A stretch of 25,027 nt of DNA from Chara braunii (GCA_003427395.1 BFEA01000188.1:641945-666971); one strand, 5' to 3'; shown: positions 1-10,124, numbered from the stretch's first letter. Numbers and translations: made by a program. The notes: a model not told the origin generated them from the sequence alone.

Positions 1-360
1 TTTTGGTACCTAAAAATTATTATTTTTTTCTGATTTTGTTTTTGTGAGCTCTCTGTTATGTAGGCTAACTGTCTCTCAATTTTTAAGTCATTCTGTGGAG
101 CCAAACAATAATGAAAAATCGGCAAAGATGGTGGTGTCAAAACTTGCTTTCCCACTTACTAATTTGTTTTTTTTTCTCTTTTCACTTTTTGTTTTCCCTT
201 TATTTCGGGGCCTGAAAAAAATTATTATTTTTTCAAACTTTATTTGTAGGTTCTCTATTATGTATAATACATATGTTTCAAATTTCATGGCATTTGACAA
301 AGCCAAAAAAAAATAAAAAATCGCCAAAGATGGCGGTGTCAAAAACTCGCTCGCCCACGC
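1..360. repeat. Diverged two-unit tandem duplication, period about 202 bp
   Basis: Two AT-rich units can be aligned at an offset of about 202 bp. The clearest shared block is aatcggcaaagatgg at 117 and aatcgccaaagatgg at 319, both followed by the same ggtgtcaaaa stretch. Upstream of these, ttatgta at about 57 and about 257 and the A/T runs at the unit starts also align. The units differ at many positions, so the duplication is old. No gene is supported here; the short open frames are low-complexity. Confidence 0.6.
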
Positions 361-568
361 AATAATTTCGTTCTCGTTTTATTGTTTCTTATTTTCATTA
401 ATATTATTTATTTTTCGTATTTGATTTTTATTTCAAATTTGGTAAGGAGTTTGGATGTACTGTTGAGGCAAATGTTGTTTAGCTTATTCTTCTGCATGAC
501 ATAGTTGTTTTTCAGAATTTTCGAAAATGTTTTTATTATTTTTTTTATTATTATTATTTTTTTTTTGG

Positions 569-669
569 TTCCGCGTTCGGCCGAATGTCCGAACGCGTCG
601 AGAGGGGGTCCCAAACGTTCGGGCGTTCGGGTTCGGGTGTTCGGCCCGTCCCGAACGTCGGCAACCCTG
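569..669 (-). mobile_element. TTCGG/CCGAA-rich element end (hAT-like?)
   Basis: About 100 bp hold eight copies of TTCGG or its complement, unlike the AT-rich flanks. Read on the minus strand the segment starts CAGGGTTGCC (669 downward) and runs into a poly-A tract (T-run at 550-566 on the plus strand). CAGGG ends and clustered short subterminal motifs are known for hAT transposons. The matching second end and an 8-bp target duplication are not seen, and the flank at 670 is (TA)n, which would hide one. It could also be a short SINE-like unit. Confidence 0.35.
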
Positions 670-730
670 TATATATATATATATATATATATATTTAAAT
701 CGAAAAGAAAAGAAAAGAAAAAAAAAAACA
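670..730. repeat. (TA)n followed by (AAAAG)n / poly-A
   Basis: A perfect TA dinucleotide run (about 670-694) is followed by AAAAG repeats and an A-run ending near 729. This is plain microsatellite sequence; the short open frames across it are artefacts of it. Confidence 0.85.
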
Positions 731-881
731 TGGCCCCTGCGCAAGTATGACACATAAATTAAGACAGGGCCTACTGTCAGTATGTGTTGATTCTGTTTGT
801 AGCTTCGTAGTCACAACCATTCTGCTCTTTTGAGTTTTTCTTCTACATTCCCTTTATTGAAGTTTATTCTGAAAAACCTTT

Positions 882-1013
882 GGGCCTCACCACACCACTC
901 ATTAAATGCCAACATTCTGAATGTGTCTGAACGCCTACCCCTTCTTAGTCCACTTACATTCAAAATGTTGGCGTTAAATTTTGCCAGTGGCGAGTGGTGC
1001 GGTGGTGAGGCCC
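882..1013. mobile_element. Foldback MITE M1 (GGGCCTCACCAC family)
   Basis: The 132-bp unit begins GGGCCTCACCACACCACT and ends with its near-complement (GGTGCGGTGGTGAGGCCC). The arms continue inward with matching blocks around CCAACATT and TGAATGT, so most of the unit folds back. It is flanked by ttt at 879-881 and 1014-1016, a 3-bp duplication. Length, structure and the 3-bp A/T duplication suggest a Tourist-type (PIF/Harbinger) MITE. The same terminal sequence recurs in M2 and, with GGACC, in M3. Confidence 0.7.
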
Positions 1014-1129
1014 TTTTCCACCCATGGGAGCCATCGTCAGCGTGCTCATCGATTATGCCGCTTCTGCGTCTACTTCCTGTATTGTGTTTCACTCTTATCT
1101 TTCGCGCTTAATTGCGCTAGGGGGATTAT

Positions 1130-2710
1130 GGGGCTCGTTCGACACTCCTCGGGCTGTCCTCGGGGCCCGAGGAAATTCTCCCGTCGTCGCCCGAGGAAAT
1201 TCGCGCCGTCGTTCCACTCATCCTCGGAATTGTTCCCCGAGGACGATTCCTCGGGGCCTTCCGCGGCCAGTTTCATGTATCGATGAGCGGACGCGGGGGG
1301 GGACGGGCGGTTGGTCCATCAAGGTGTGTCCGTGCCAACGTCGTTGGTCCAGCTCGGGCGGCCGTCGTGAAATTGGAAGTTGGCGCAACTTGGCGGTAGA
1401 AAAAAAAATGGCACGAAAAAGGCGCGCAGTTCCGGGTTCGAAATTTGAAATTCGAATTTCTGCAAGCGACCGTCCAGTACCGTGGGCGTCCCTTGTGGCT
1501 GACGCCAGCAACGTTCCTCAGCGGAAGCGTTTCAGTACGGGGTGGCACTGCGTTTCGGTGGGCACGCCGAACGTACATATACGTGTTCGAAGCAGCAGAC
1601 ACGCCGTCACACGATCATCGTCGTTGTCGTCTTCGCAGGCGAGCTTGATCGTCGACGTGTACGCTGTGGACTCAGGTCCTCACTCGCAGCAGCGTTGTTG
1701 TGCAGCCCGCCACACGTGGGCTCTTCTGCACTTGGCAACGCCCACATCGACAGTACGAGTTTCGGCGATGGCCATGAACGGGGGGTCGGGACGTGACACA
1801 CTGAGCAAGGCGGAGAGGACGACGGTGGCAGCGGCCGTGAACGCCATCCTCTTCTGGTGTCAATTGCAGAGGGGTGAGGCGAGGATGAGAGCGGCCATTC
1901 GCGCACGGCGGAAGAGGACGCTGCAGTCCACGAATGTGGAGGGGGAGGACAGTGGTGCCATTTGCGACGCCGTGCTGCAGGTGTGTTACGCCATGGGGTG
2001 TGGAGCATTCCCCAGAGCGACGCCCAGGTGGAGGATGAAGCGACGGACAGGCGGGACGTGGGAGGATCTTCGGCAATGTGATGATGCAACGGCGGACTAC
2101 TTCAAGGACAAGCAGCGGCAGCCTCCGAAAGATGTTGGCCATGAAACGCACGTGGATGACGCCAACAGCTAGAAGACAACCGTGGACGTCCAGGAAACGG
2201 CGAGGGTCAGTGGCGCAAACGGCCGATCGCAGCTACCGACATTCCGTCGTGGAAGATACTGCGCAATCGGGAGAGCGGGGGCGGGCTGAAGTATTCGAAT
2301 CTGCCGACCGTTGGGCGCTTTCCTGCTACTGCCGAAGGGCAGCGACGCAAGGCAGCCCTTTTCGACGTCGCGGAGGACGGCAGGCTGCCAAAGGGGACCG
2401 TCGGCGGAGTATTCCATGACGCCGACCGTTGCCAACCGGAGATGTCCGTCCACGGGCCGCCAGGAACAGCAATGGACCAGCCGCGTCGAAAATTGTTGCA
2501 AGAGAGCTGCCGTCGACGCCCCGATTCTTCCGGATGCTCGACCTCCAAGGGACCTCGGGAGGTCCCTTGGGGAACGCGTCGAAGTGGCTGTAGCCCGAGG
2601 AATCCCCGAGGAAATGTTTTCACATTTTTTTTCGTTTTCTTCCCCGAGGATAAGTGGAACCATGATTTCCTCGGGGATTTTACGCGCCCGACGAGTGTCG
2701 AACGAGCCCC
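1130..2710 (+). mobile_element. Harbinger-like DNA transposon, 1.58 kb, non-autonomous
   Basis: The left end GGGGCTCGTTCGACACTC is repeated in inverted orientation at the right end (complement ending at 2710). Over the first 25 bp the inverted repeats match at 24 positions. The flanks carry tat at 1127-1129 and 2711-2713, a 3-bp duplication like those of PIF/Harbinger elements. Subterminal clusters of the near-palindrome CCCCGAGGA and its complement occur at about 1157-1260 and 2595-2680, possible transposase-binding sites. Inside lies a transposase-like remnant (1768-2172). At 1.58 kb it is too short for an autonomous element with both transposase and Myb-like genes, so it is probably an internally deleted derivative. 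Confidence 0.65.
1768..2172 (+). pseudogene. Transposase-like remnant inside the Harbinger-like element
   Basis: The ATG at 1768 opens a 134-residue frame lying wholly inside the 1130-2710 element. The N-terminal part is basic and Ala-rich (RARRKR near residue 45). The later stretch KRRTGGTWEDLRQCDD followed by ADYFKDK resembles, from memory, the region just before the DDE domain of plant PIF/Harbinger transposases (KRR-x-GTWEDL followed by a Phe/Tyr-rich helix). After that the frame drifts into unrelated residues and stops, and no DDE triad is present. I read it as the 5' part of a transposase kept in an internally deleted copy. The open frame extends further upstream to 1024, but that part lies outside or across the left inverted repeat and looks spurious. 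The family call rests on motif memory only. Confidence 0.4.
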
Positions 2711-2938
2711 TATCTCTTTGTCTGTTCTTCTGTCTTCTTCGTCTTGTCCTTTGTGCTTGTCCACATACTTTGCTGTTTGCCTTTTCGTAACTTGATGGTT
2801 TCCCTATCACTCAGCCTATCCAATGATTGGCTGGCCAAGCCACCTCCGTTTTCCTTGGCAGGGCCTGTTCAATTATCTCACATGACATTTCAAATGCCTC
2901 CGATTCGACATCCTGTCGAGTAGCCCCACTGGTTGTAT
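2711..2938. other. Unassigned spacer between transposons
   Basis: A pyrimidine-rich stretch (2711-2790) precedes mixed sequence. I see no gene, RNA or repeat here beyond the flanking tat duplications of the neighbouring elements. Confidence 0.5.
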
Positions 2939-3217
2939 GGGCCTCGCCACACCACTTGCCAATTTTGAATGTTTTGAGACCTTTCCACTGTTTCCAGGTT
3001 CACATAGATTTTGATTGTTCGCTTTAGGACCTCGCCACACCACGGTCGAAACAAAAAAAGAACGTCATTTGAATGCATCTTCCTCAGCGAGTGGTGAGAT
3101 GCACCCGTTGCTATTCATAGTAAAGGATGCATCTTGCCATTCTTTGCGGGAAGATGCACTCCTACTTTTTCGTTTCGACAGAGGTGTGGCGAGGTCCTTA
3201 GTGGTGTCGTGAGGCCC
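2939..3217. mobile_element. MITE M2, interrupted by nested MITE M3
   Basis: The left end GGGCCTCGCCACACCACT matches in inverted orientation the right end that finishes GTGAGGCCC at 3217. The 3-bp duplication is tat (2936-2938 and 3218-3220). The termini and the internal TTTTGAATGT match M1, so both belong to one family. Removing the nested 171-bp M3 and its duplicated tta leaves about 105 bp, near the 132 bp of M1. Confidence 0.7.
3027..3197. mobile_element. MITE M3 nested inside M2
   Basis: A 171-bp foldback begins GGACCTCGCCACACCAC and ends with its complement. The arms match for roughly 50 bp, including the GTCGAAAC and GCATCTTCC blocks. It is flanked by tta (3024-3026 and 3198-3200), the classic TTA/TAA duplication of PIF/Harbinger (Tourist) elements. 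Its ends differ slightly from the M1/M2 ends (GGACC rather than GGGCC), so it is a related subfamily that jumped into an existing member. Confidence 0.75.
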
Positions 3218-3422
3218 TATGCCTGGGTTGCACCAGAAGGGGTGCTGCCAGGGTCCAAGGCCACCTCAGGTCACAAAATAAATCTGATTTACGGGAAAAA
3301 AAACTTCTGATCTGTCTGTCAGATGGACTGATGATTCTGCCAGGCCCGTTCACCACTTGAGAATATTTACTTCTGCTTTCGAGCGCCCATGTTTTTTGTT
3401 TTTTTTTTTTTAGTTCCCCGGC
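3218..3422. other. Unassigned spacer
   Basis: Mixed sequence ends in a T-run (3391-3411). No coding frame, RNA gene or clear repeat could be supported. Confidence 0.4.
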
Positions 3423-3590
3423 CAGTGCTAGGGGTGCTGATAAGAGCAGGCACCGGTAGCACCCCCAAGGAGGCTCATCCATGTGTTCTCGTGCCAAAGG
3501 ATCTGAAAATCTCATGGCCATGTGTGACCATGGTGAAAAATACTCGAAACCAGAACTGGACCTCTGCTCTTATCAATACCATTAACACTG
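3423..3590. mobile_element. 168-bp foldback element with CAGTG ends
   Basis: The left 27 bp beginning CAGTGCTAGGGG match the complement of the right 27 bp (beginning CAGTGTTAATGG) at 22 positions, with a perfect 12-bp core TGATAAGAGCAG (3438-3449 and 3564-3575). CAGTG ends are typical of hAT MITEs. An 8-bp flanking duplication is not evident, so the class is uncertain. A further small hairpin (ggggtgct / agcacccc) lies in the left arm. Confidence 0.5.
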
Positions 3591-4558
3591 TAGGGGGCGT
3601 TTCTGTTAAAAAAAAAAAGAAAAAAAAAGGACCTCCCCGAGTGGGGCACGCCCCCTGGTCAGAAGACAAAAGAGGGGCTGGGACATACCTACTACTGACA
3701 TTCATGGTTTTTCCTCTTTTTTTTTGGCACTGGCATCCATGCTGGATGGTAAAGATAATCCCAACCACGCCATAATTTTTTATTTTTTCTTCTCCTTTCC
3801 CTTTCTTTTCTATTTTATTTTTATTAGGGCCCAGTGCCCAAGGCAAAATTAATCGGGGTCGGGCGCAGCGCTACCGGGAGCACTGTGCCCACCCAAGTCG
3901 AAACGACAGGTGCACTAACGCGCGTTGAGATGCGAAGCTGTGATGGCGCTGTCACGAGGGCATGGCGGGTCAATATCATGCGACACTGTGGCGATGGTGC
4001 TTCTTAGAGACTTTCGTGGATGTGGAGACAGGAGGGCCATGTGGTTTGAGTAGCCGTGTGGAGGAGGGTGCCTCGTGGCATAGGGTTATGAGGGCACTCT
4101 CTCTGTCCTCTATGTTTAATCTCTGTCTCTTGCTTCTCCGGTTCTATGGACTGAACTCTTTGTAAAGCTGTGTTGACGGGCTTGGCATGGTTATTCACAA
4201 CACGACCGTGTTCGGGGAGTAAGTTAGACAGGGAGGCAGGGGCGTCCCACTAATCTCTTCTGGTTGGTGCACTTTGCCGTAGGGCTATACTAGCACCGAC
4301 TGTAGGGAGGAGGAGTTGCTCCTTCTATAGAAAGAGGCAGGGGCTGAGTTTGGTCTGGACAGCGGTTGGGCATCTGGATCAGGGGACTGCGGGAGCGGAG
4401 CAGTGCGTGATGGTCTGCAGCGATTGGTGACTTCAGGTGAAGTTCAAGGAGGCGTCACGTAGCAACGGGAGCTCTGGTGCAGCTTTTTTTTTTAATTTAA
4501 CCCTAAGTACTACTCCGATAGATGATTTCATTGTTTTTTTTTTTCACAGAAGAATTAA
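3591..4558. other. Gene-poor stretch with A/T runs and a possible decayed SINE
   Basis: The stretch contains an A-rich tract (3608-3629), a long T/C-rich tract (3776-3826) and mixed sequence. Read on the minus strand, a GC-rich segment (about 3940 to 3830) contains a box-B-like GTTTCGACTT and then runs into an A-rich tail at the pyrimidine tract, which could be a decayed SINE. Nothing else is supported before the Gln-rich frame of LINE-1. Confidence 0.3.
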
Positions 4559-5473
4559 AGCTCGATAGAGACTCAGCGACAACAGCAGCGACAACAACGG
4601 GAAGATCATAAGGGAGTATCTGGTGAAAACAGTCAATCGCAACAACAATTTTTGCGGCAAGAACCTCAGCTACAGTTACCGGAGCAGTCTCAAGGATCAG
4701 GGCAGATATCCCAACAAATGTTGCAATACTCTCAAGAACTTGAGAGTAATGAGCAGATGTTGCTGTTGCAAGATCTAGGGCTGCAACAACAAGAGGTGCA
4801 GCATGGGCTAGAGTCACAATATCATCAGCTGAAACAACCTTTACAAGAGCAGCAGTCGACGCAACAATCAAAACAAATAGTCATTAGTGCAAGAGGGTGT
4901 GCACAAGGACATCACATACAGGAAGGGTTAGTCTCTTTCCCCACGTCTGTTTCACAGGAAGCAGGCAAAAGACAGAAATTGAGACATATCCTTGAAAAAG
5001 GATTTGCCAACAGGCCACAACCATCGAAGGGGAATTTGGTTATTCCCGTCAGGAAGAGACGTCGGAAATGGGAAATAGGACTATCCCCAATTGGTCAAGA
5101 ACAGTATGGGGGGATGACCTTGAGGGGATGGACCACATATGTGGAGTATCGGAATACTAGCGACCGGACCTTCAAGCAGGATCTTCACGACTTTCTCTCC
5201 AAACACTACGACCCTGGGCCCCAAACAGTTCTCATTGAAACACGCGATCGGACACAAATGACCAAACACGATACCTTTGTTAGATTCGAAGATCAGAAGG
5301 AGGCGGGGTTGAGATGGTATCCACAGATTCCGCACTCTGCCTTGATGGATTTGCAGTATCTCAAGCTTAAGGCAAACTCAGTCTGGTCGGTAGCTGATGT
5401 AGCGTTCTTTCTCTGCTCAATCCTAAGTAGGGAAATTCTTCATTCTTCTTCAATCTTGGACAAGGGGAATTGA
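4559..5473 (+). pseudogene. LINE ORF1 remnant, Gln-rich
   Basis: The frame is open from about 4562 to the TGA at 5471-5473, with no ATG near its beginning, so the true start is lost or lies in another frame. The first ~110 residues are extremely Gln-rich with Gln-Gln and Gln-x-Gln runs. A basic patch (VRKRRRKWE) follows, then a mixed region with GWTTYVEYRNTSDRTFKQDL and a Trp/Tyr-rich tail. No CCHC knuckle or RRM could be identified. Its place just ahead of the endonuclease argues for ORF1 of the LINE, a nucleic-acid-binding chaperone in known L1 elements. The Gln-rich domain could act in condensation or simply be codon-repeat expansion of CAA/CAG. Confidence 0.55.
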
Positions 5474-5529
5474 GTGAGGTTGTAATAATTAATGGGTCAT
5501 TATAATTTTATAATATTCAAAGATTTTTG

Positions 5530-6430
5530 ATGGAGGCTTTCCAAGCATATTATGGAAAAAAAAACTCTTGGAACCATGTCATCAGAACAATAGATTTAGA
5601 TATGCGATCTCTAAATGTAAATGGACTGGCCACTGCGGACGGTGTGAAAAGGAAAGCTATAATGGAGCAGCTCAAGGGAGTTGGAGACCGTACATGGCCT
5701 GACCTTATTTGTATACAGAAAACCTACCTTATGAATTCGCCAATCCATAATAGATCACATGATCTGGCATGTCCTTTTCTCAAATTATCCTCTCCGGCGC
5801 CACAATGTGGATCAAGGGGAGTGACTCTTTGGGTGCCACATGAATCAAGGGTATAAATTATTCAGTGGATAGCTGATGAGGAGCAGGGTAGGTGGATTTC
5901 TGCCTTGATTAGACTGGAGATGGAAATAGTATGTGTCATTAATGTATACGGGCCTAATGAGGTACAAAAAAGGATTAATTATTCCAAAGTATCACGACTC
6001 AAATACAAGAAGGTATCCCTCTCATTATAGCAGGGAATTTCAATGCAGCCCCTGATAAATGACTGGATAGATGGAGGGTTCCTTCCCCTTGCCCAACATA
6101 TATAGAGGAGGATGAGAACATTATTAGTAAACTCTGCGAGGATGAGAAACTATTTGATACGTACTGGCGGATCTTCCTGCAAGAAAGGTTGTTCACCTGT
6201 ATTCGCAACAATGGTACCCTACATCAATCTAGATCCCGAATAAACTTAATTCTGATATAACAAGATCTAGATCAGACACTGTTATGGACAACCATCTTTC
6301 CCCAAAGTCTTTGGTCAGGGGTTGATCATAAGATTTGTGTAGTCCTGTTGTCCTTTAAGAAAAAAACAGACCAGGGAAAAAGTTTCTACAAACTTAACAC
6401 CTCCTTACTTCTTCAAAGTCAATTTAAGCA
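5530..6430 (+). pseudogene. LINE-1 APE-type endonuclease, degenerate
   Basis: The reading frame gives the family landmarks in order: SLNVNGL near the start, PDLICIQKTYL (usual ICIQET, with the catalytic Glu replaced by Lys), GNFNAAPD about 150 residues later (usual GDFN), SRINLILI and GVDHKICVV (usual SDH). Stops interrupt it after 5854, near 6058 and beyond. In intact LINEs this domain nicks target DNA to prime reverse transcription. The loss of the metal-binding Glu and the stops mean this copy cannot do so. Confidence 0.75.
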
Positions 6431-7799
6431 ATTCATTCAGTATGTTTGGATTACTGGCATACTACTAAGGATAAACATGATTCCTACACGACTTGGTTCA
6501 ATAATGGATTGACCGTTATGGCCAAAAAGTGTAACGAATTCTGTAAATTGCAAGCAAAAAACCGTTTTCTTCAAGAAATGAACATCCAAGAACAAATTCT
6601 TAATTATAACCTTGATGATCAACCATAGAATCATACTTACCCAGTTGACATTCAGGAGCTTAGGAACCAACTTTTATCCTTTGCTCAACACCGTTGACGA
6701 GAGCATCTGATCAGAGGTAAATTATCAAGGCATTTGACTGAGGGACAAATGGATACATCATTCTTTGCACTAGCTTGTGCTAGAGCACGACGTACGACTA
6801 TTGAAGGACTGCAAGATCCTACTGAAACTTTAGAACCATCTATTTCATTATCCTAAGCAGGAAGTCTAAAAATCGCCTATGATTTTTATAAAAATATGTT
6901 CACTTTATAAAAAAATATGGAGGAAATGGAGGAAGATGGTGCAACCATAAAAAAAATTCTCACACCCTTAACCCAGACACTTACTCCAGAGCAAAAGGGA
7001 ACATTTGGAGAGGCCATTGACCCTAGAGGAATTATGGACAATATTATTACAGATGGATGTTGATAAAACCCCTGGTATTAATGAGTTTCCCAAAAAAAAT
7101 TGGGGAACTATGTGGCCTACGTTCTCATCAGACTTGTTGCAATTTTTCGAATCCATTTTTGCGTCAGGACAGATGAAGGAATTTGTGAGTCAGGGGATTT
7201 TCACTCTTTTACACAAAAAGGGGGATAAAACAAATATATGAAATTATAGACTCATAACTTTACTTACTGTGGTTTTTAACATATTGGCTAAGATGTTGGC
7301 TATTAATCGTATGATTCCGATAATGACAGATATTATTCATCCTTCACAAACTGGATTTATAAACGACAGACACATTCAGGATAATATTCTCCTAATTAAT
7401 GAGATAATTAAGCTTTCTTGCCAATCGAAATAAAATATTGCTTTTATTTTCATTGACTTTGAAAAAGCCTATGATCACGTAGGTTGACGTTTCTTGGATG
7501 TCTGTCTGGATAAAATAAATTTTGGTGTAAACTTTAAAACATTGGTGAAAATTCTTCATACGAAGGTCACAACGAGGGTACAAGTTAATGGGCTCCTTTC
7601 TCCAGAAATTATTTTACAAAGATCGATAAGGTAAGGAAATTCTTTGACTCCTTTTCTGTTTTTTATCATAATGGAAGTTATATGGGTCAATCTTAGAACT
7701 AATCGTAATTTGAAACGTTTGCAGATTTTTAGTATCCCAAAAGACGCTATTCTCATTAGTTCAATGTTGGCTGATGATCTCACAATAATGCTAAGTAGC
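6431..7799 (+). pseudogene. LINE-1 reverse transcriptase core, degenerate
   Basis: The conserved order is visible across one main frame from about 7005: VDKTPGINEFP, FTLLHKKGDKTN, NYRLITLL, PSQTGFINDRHIQDN, the motif A region FIDFEKAYDHV, a motif B relic (GNSLTPFLF) and motif C as LADD, where FADD is usual. At least four in-frame stops occur: 7239 (TGA), about 7431 (TAA), after DHVG (TGA in place of the expected Trp) and just before GNSLTPFLF (TAA). The frame ends abruptly at about 7799 inside the segment after motif C, where a TCCGGA-rich insertion begins. Confidence 0.8.
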
Positions 7800-8150
7800 A
7801 AATCCGGATATCCAGCAGACCAATTCTATCCGGAATTTTCAATCCGGATAAAATTTCCGGATTAATTCCGGATATGGAAAATCCGGCCCTGCGCAAATTT
7901 TTTTTTTTTTTATCGAAAACAAAAACCCTTCAAAAAACTCTGGAAAAAAAATATGTTGTTCATATCAATGATATGAACAACTTTTGGCTAGAGACCATCT
8001 TTGATTACTCAACAGATACAAAGATAAAAAATCAAATAGAACAAAAAAATAATATTTAAATAAAAATTTATAGAAGGAATTAAGCATCCCCCCTCTAAAC
8101 CCCTTTATTCCCTATCTTATACTCTTTAAACCCTTCCAGACCCTATCAAG
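7800..8150. mobile_element. AT-rich insertion with TCCGGA cluster in LINE-1
   Basis: The LINE reading frame stops matching at about 7799 and resumes by about 8186. The insert starts with six TCCGG-containing repeats in 90 bp and reaches CCGGCCCTG at 7883-7891 (CAGGG on the minus strand), followed by a 14-base T-run, a 12-bp hairpin (7955-7981) and AT-rich sequence. The TCCGG cluster and CAGGG edge parallel those at 569-669 and 23794-23864. LINE sequence between motif C and the thumb region is missing, so the insertion was accompanied by a deletion. No target duplication was recognised. Confidence 0.5.
7955..7981. repeat. Perfect 12-bp hairpin with 3-nt loop
   Basis: GTTGTTCATATC at 7955-7966 is exactly complementary to GATATGAACAAC at 7970-7981, with the loop aat. 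It lies inside the AT-rich insertion in LINE-1. It is not followed by a T-run, so a terminator role is not indicated. Confidence 0.8.
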
Positions 8151-9720
8151 GGTGGCTTGACTTTCTATAATCCAACAAAAAACAAAGGGGGGGTTGGGAA
8201 TTCTGGATCCTAGTACGCTTTAGTATCACGTCTTATGCATCCAATGGATAAAAAAATTGATCTTATCCACTTAGAAACCATGGTAGGGAATGGTGTTGGA
8301 ACAGAGTTGTAGGCTCGCCCCCTTATCTGATGAGAGTATTCACCTTCCACATGGATTGAGGATCGATTTTGGTCCATCCCAAGGGCTCACACACACTTTA
8401 GAGAAGAAGGGGATCGAGGTAGAGCTAGAAATGATCTTATTTTAGATAATTTGTGGGTAACAATAATGAAATACTGACGTCACCTACCATTATCTAACAA
8501 ACATTTTCCTGACCGATATGAGCAAATATTTTGTCAGCCGCTTTTTGACAATCAATGGATCACGGATGCAAACGGCTGCATTTACAACAGTTCAACGCCA
8601 CCCTTGTCTCATTGGGTCAAAAAATGACTTAGCAGAATTAAAGACTTATGGGAACCAAGCTCGACAAACTGGAAGGCGACGAAACAATTGAGACATACAC
8701 TTCGATATGCTTATCATCTCAACCAGAGCATGGATCAGATTATGTTCTCTTTACCCTTGACATGGGTAAAACCTCTAAGAAAATAGTCTAAATTTAAGGA
8801 GGGAGATTGGGCAGTGGGGTTCCAGCCAGATGGTCAGGGGATAGTGGGTCAATTGGTGCACAATTTTCCACAAGGTTCTCAAATAAACATCTTCAAAATG
8901 AACGAAGATTATTTTTTGACTCGGTTTCCTTCAGATTCAGTTTGTTTTTTTTCTTTTTCATACGTCTACCAAGTTAGAGTCCTTTTTATCTTCGCTATAA
9001 AGGGATGAAGAGTCTTTCATCTTGAACTTCCTATCCCAGAAATTTCGATAAATCCGACAGAATGGGTTTGACAAATTAGCATGAGGGGCAGACCAATGAC
9101 CCTACAGTCACTCACGGTGAAAGCGGCTTACAAACTGCTATGACCAAAGGTGAACATAGTAACAATTTTGCAAAAGAGATGGTCCAGGCACTTAAATTTA
9201 GACATAAATCTACTCAAAAATACAATTTTTTTTAAGAACATAAGACAAAGACCAACTAAGTTCGCCTCATTGCAGTGGCAAATTGCACATCGCTTCCCAC
9301 AAATGATTGGATTATTGACCACTCTTTCTTGGAACAAAGAGGTTTAGCATCCCCATGCTGCAGTTTTTGTTTGTTCACCTTCCCAGAGGGAAAATGTAGA
9401 GAAACCATAGAGCACATTTTTATACAATGCCCCGGTTCAGTATTAACATTGCGCAGGTACGACTGCACATGGCGAGAACTAACGGATCTCGATTCGCCTT
9501 GGGATTGGAAGGATATCCTCTTCGGATGTTGGGTTCCAAAGGACCTAGAGCTATCCAATTTTCAATTCAATTATGGACACCATAGTATAAGAGGTGTGTT
9601 TTTGTTCATGAAGAAGTAAATTTGGAGGGACCAGAGATGATTGAACAAATTGTCCAATATGTACAAACAGAAAGTAGAGCCCAATGGGCAACAGTTATAT
9701 CCAAACTACGTAATTATTAA
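8151..9720 (+). pseudogene. LINE-1 post-RT region and zf-RVT remnant
   Basis: GGLGILDPSTL near 8190 matches the thumb-proximal GGLG motif of L1-like RTs and its counterpart GGLGVRDPGL in LINE-2. The following ~900 bp are too broken to read as one frame. At 9275-9619 the frame gives LPTNDWIIDHSFLEQRGLA, then CCSFC and EHIFIQCP, the Cys-x2-Cys and His-x4-Cys spacing of the reverse-transcriptase zinc-binding domain (zf-RVT), which in plant L1 elements follows the RT. Confidence 0.7.
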
Positions 9721-10084
9721 CAAAAAAAAAGATACCCAAAAGGCAATCTAGAACTTTATTATGGACTGGCTCGGGGGTACTTGGGAAAGGAACCTGGGGG
9801 AGGTAATATGGTCAGGACTCGGGAGAAGGGGAAAGGGAGGAATCCTTCAGAAGGGACTTCAAACTCATTTTCAAGGATTGAGTATGTGAGTATGTGAGAT
9901 GGATACTGTAGAGCAGTACACACAGTGGCGCACAATGCGCCCAAACCACACAAAGACAAGTCGTAGTAGAAACCCTTTCATTCTTCAAACCACAACACCC
10001 AAGAACCCCCGTTCATTCCGCCAACCCAAAAGGACAACTAACTACGACTAGTATCTTCTTATAGTTCGTGCCGTTCCAAAATAG
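9721..10084. other. Gap between LINE-1 and PLE 3' region
   Basis: Purine-rich sequence (9770-9860), which may still be LINE 3' UTR, passes into A/C-rich sequence after about 9920. No gene, RNA or clear repeat is supported. Confidence 0.4.
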
Positions 10085-10124
10085 CACTAGGCTTCTCGGC
10101 TAAACATAGCCGGGTAGCCTAGTG
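10085..10124. repeat. Two-part perfect hairpin
   Basis: CACTAGGCT (10085-10093) pairs with AGCCTAGTG (10116-10124). Inside it CGGCT (10097-10101) pairs with AGCCG (10108-10112) around a 6-nt loop. It lies downstream of the PLE on its strand, next to the tandem repeats, and may be part of the element's 3' structure. Confidence 0.65.

Larger units (their letters stand above)
4559..9720 (+). mobile_element. LINE-1 of this window: degenerate L1-like non-LTR retrotransposon
   Basis: In plus orientation there follow a Gln-rich ORF1 (to 5473), an APE-type endonuclease (5530-6430), an L1-like reverse transcriptase (about 6431-7799), an AT-rich insertion (7800-8150), the post-RT region starting around GGLGILDP (about 8190) and a zf-RVT-like Cys/His region (9275-9619). 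Stops and frame changes occur throughout, so it is a dead copy. The 3' end is set at the A-run after 9719, but homologous sequence may extend to about 9900. The element is more AT-rich than LINE-2, so the two belong to different families or ages. Confidence 0.8.

Noticed and set aside
1024-1767. Open frame upstream of the transposase-like remnant, to 1024
   Set aside because: It begins in the flank outside the element and crosses the left inverted repeat, so it is chance openness in GC-rich DNA.
4503-4871. Minus-strand open frame rich in Ala/Val/Leu
   Set aside because: It is antisense to the Gln-rich LINE ORF1, where CAA/CAG repeats read as Leu/Val/Ala on the other strand.
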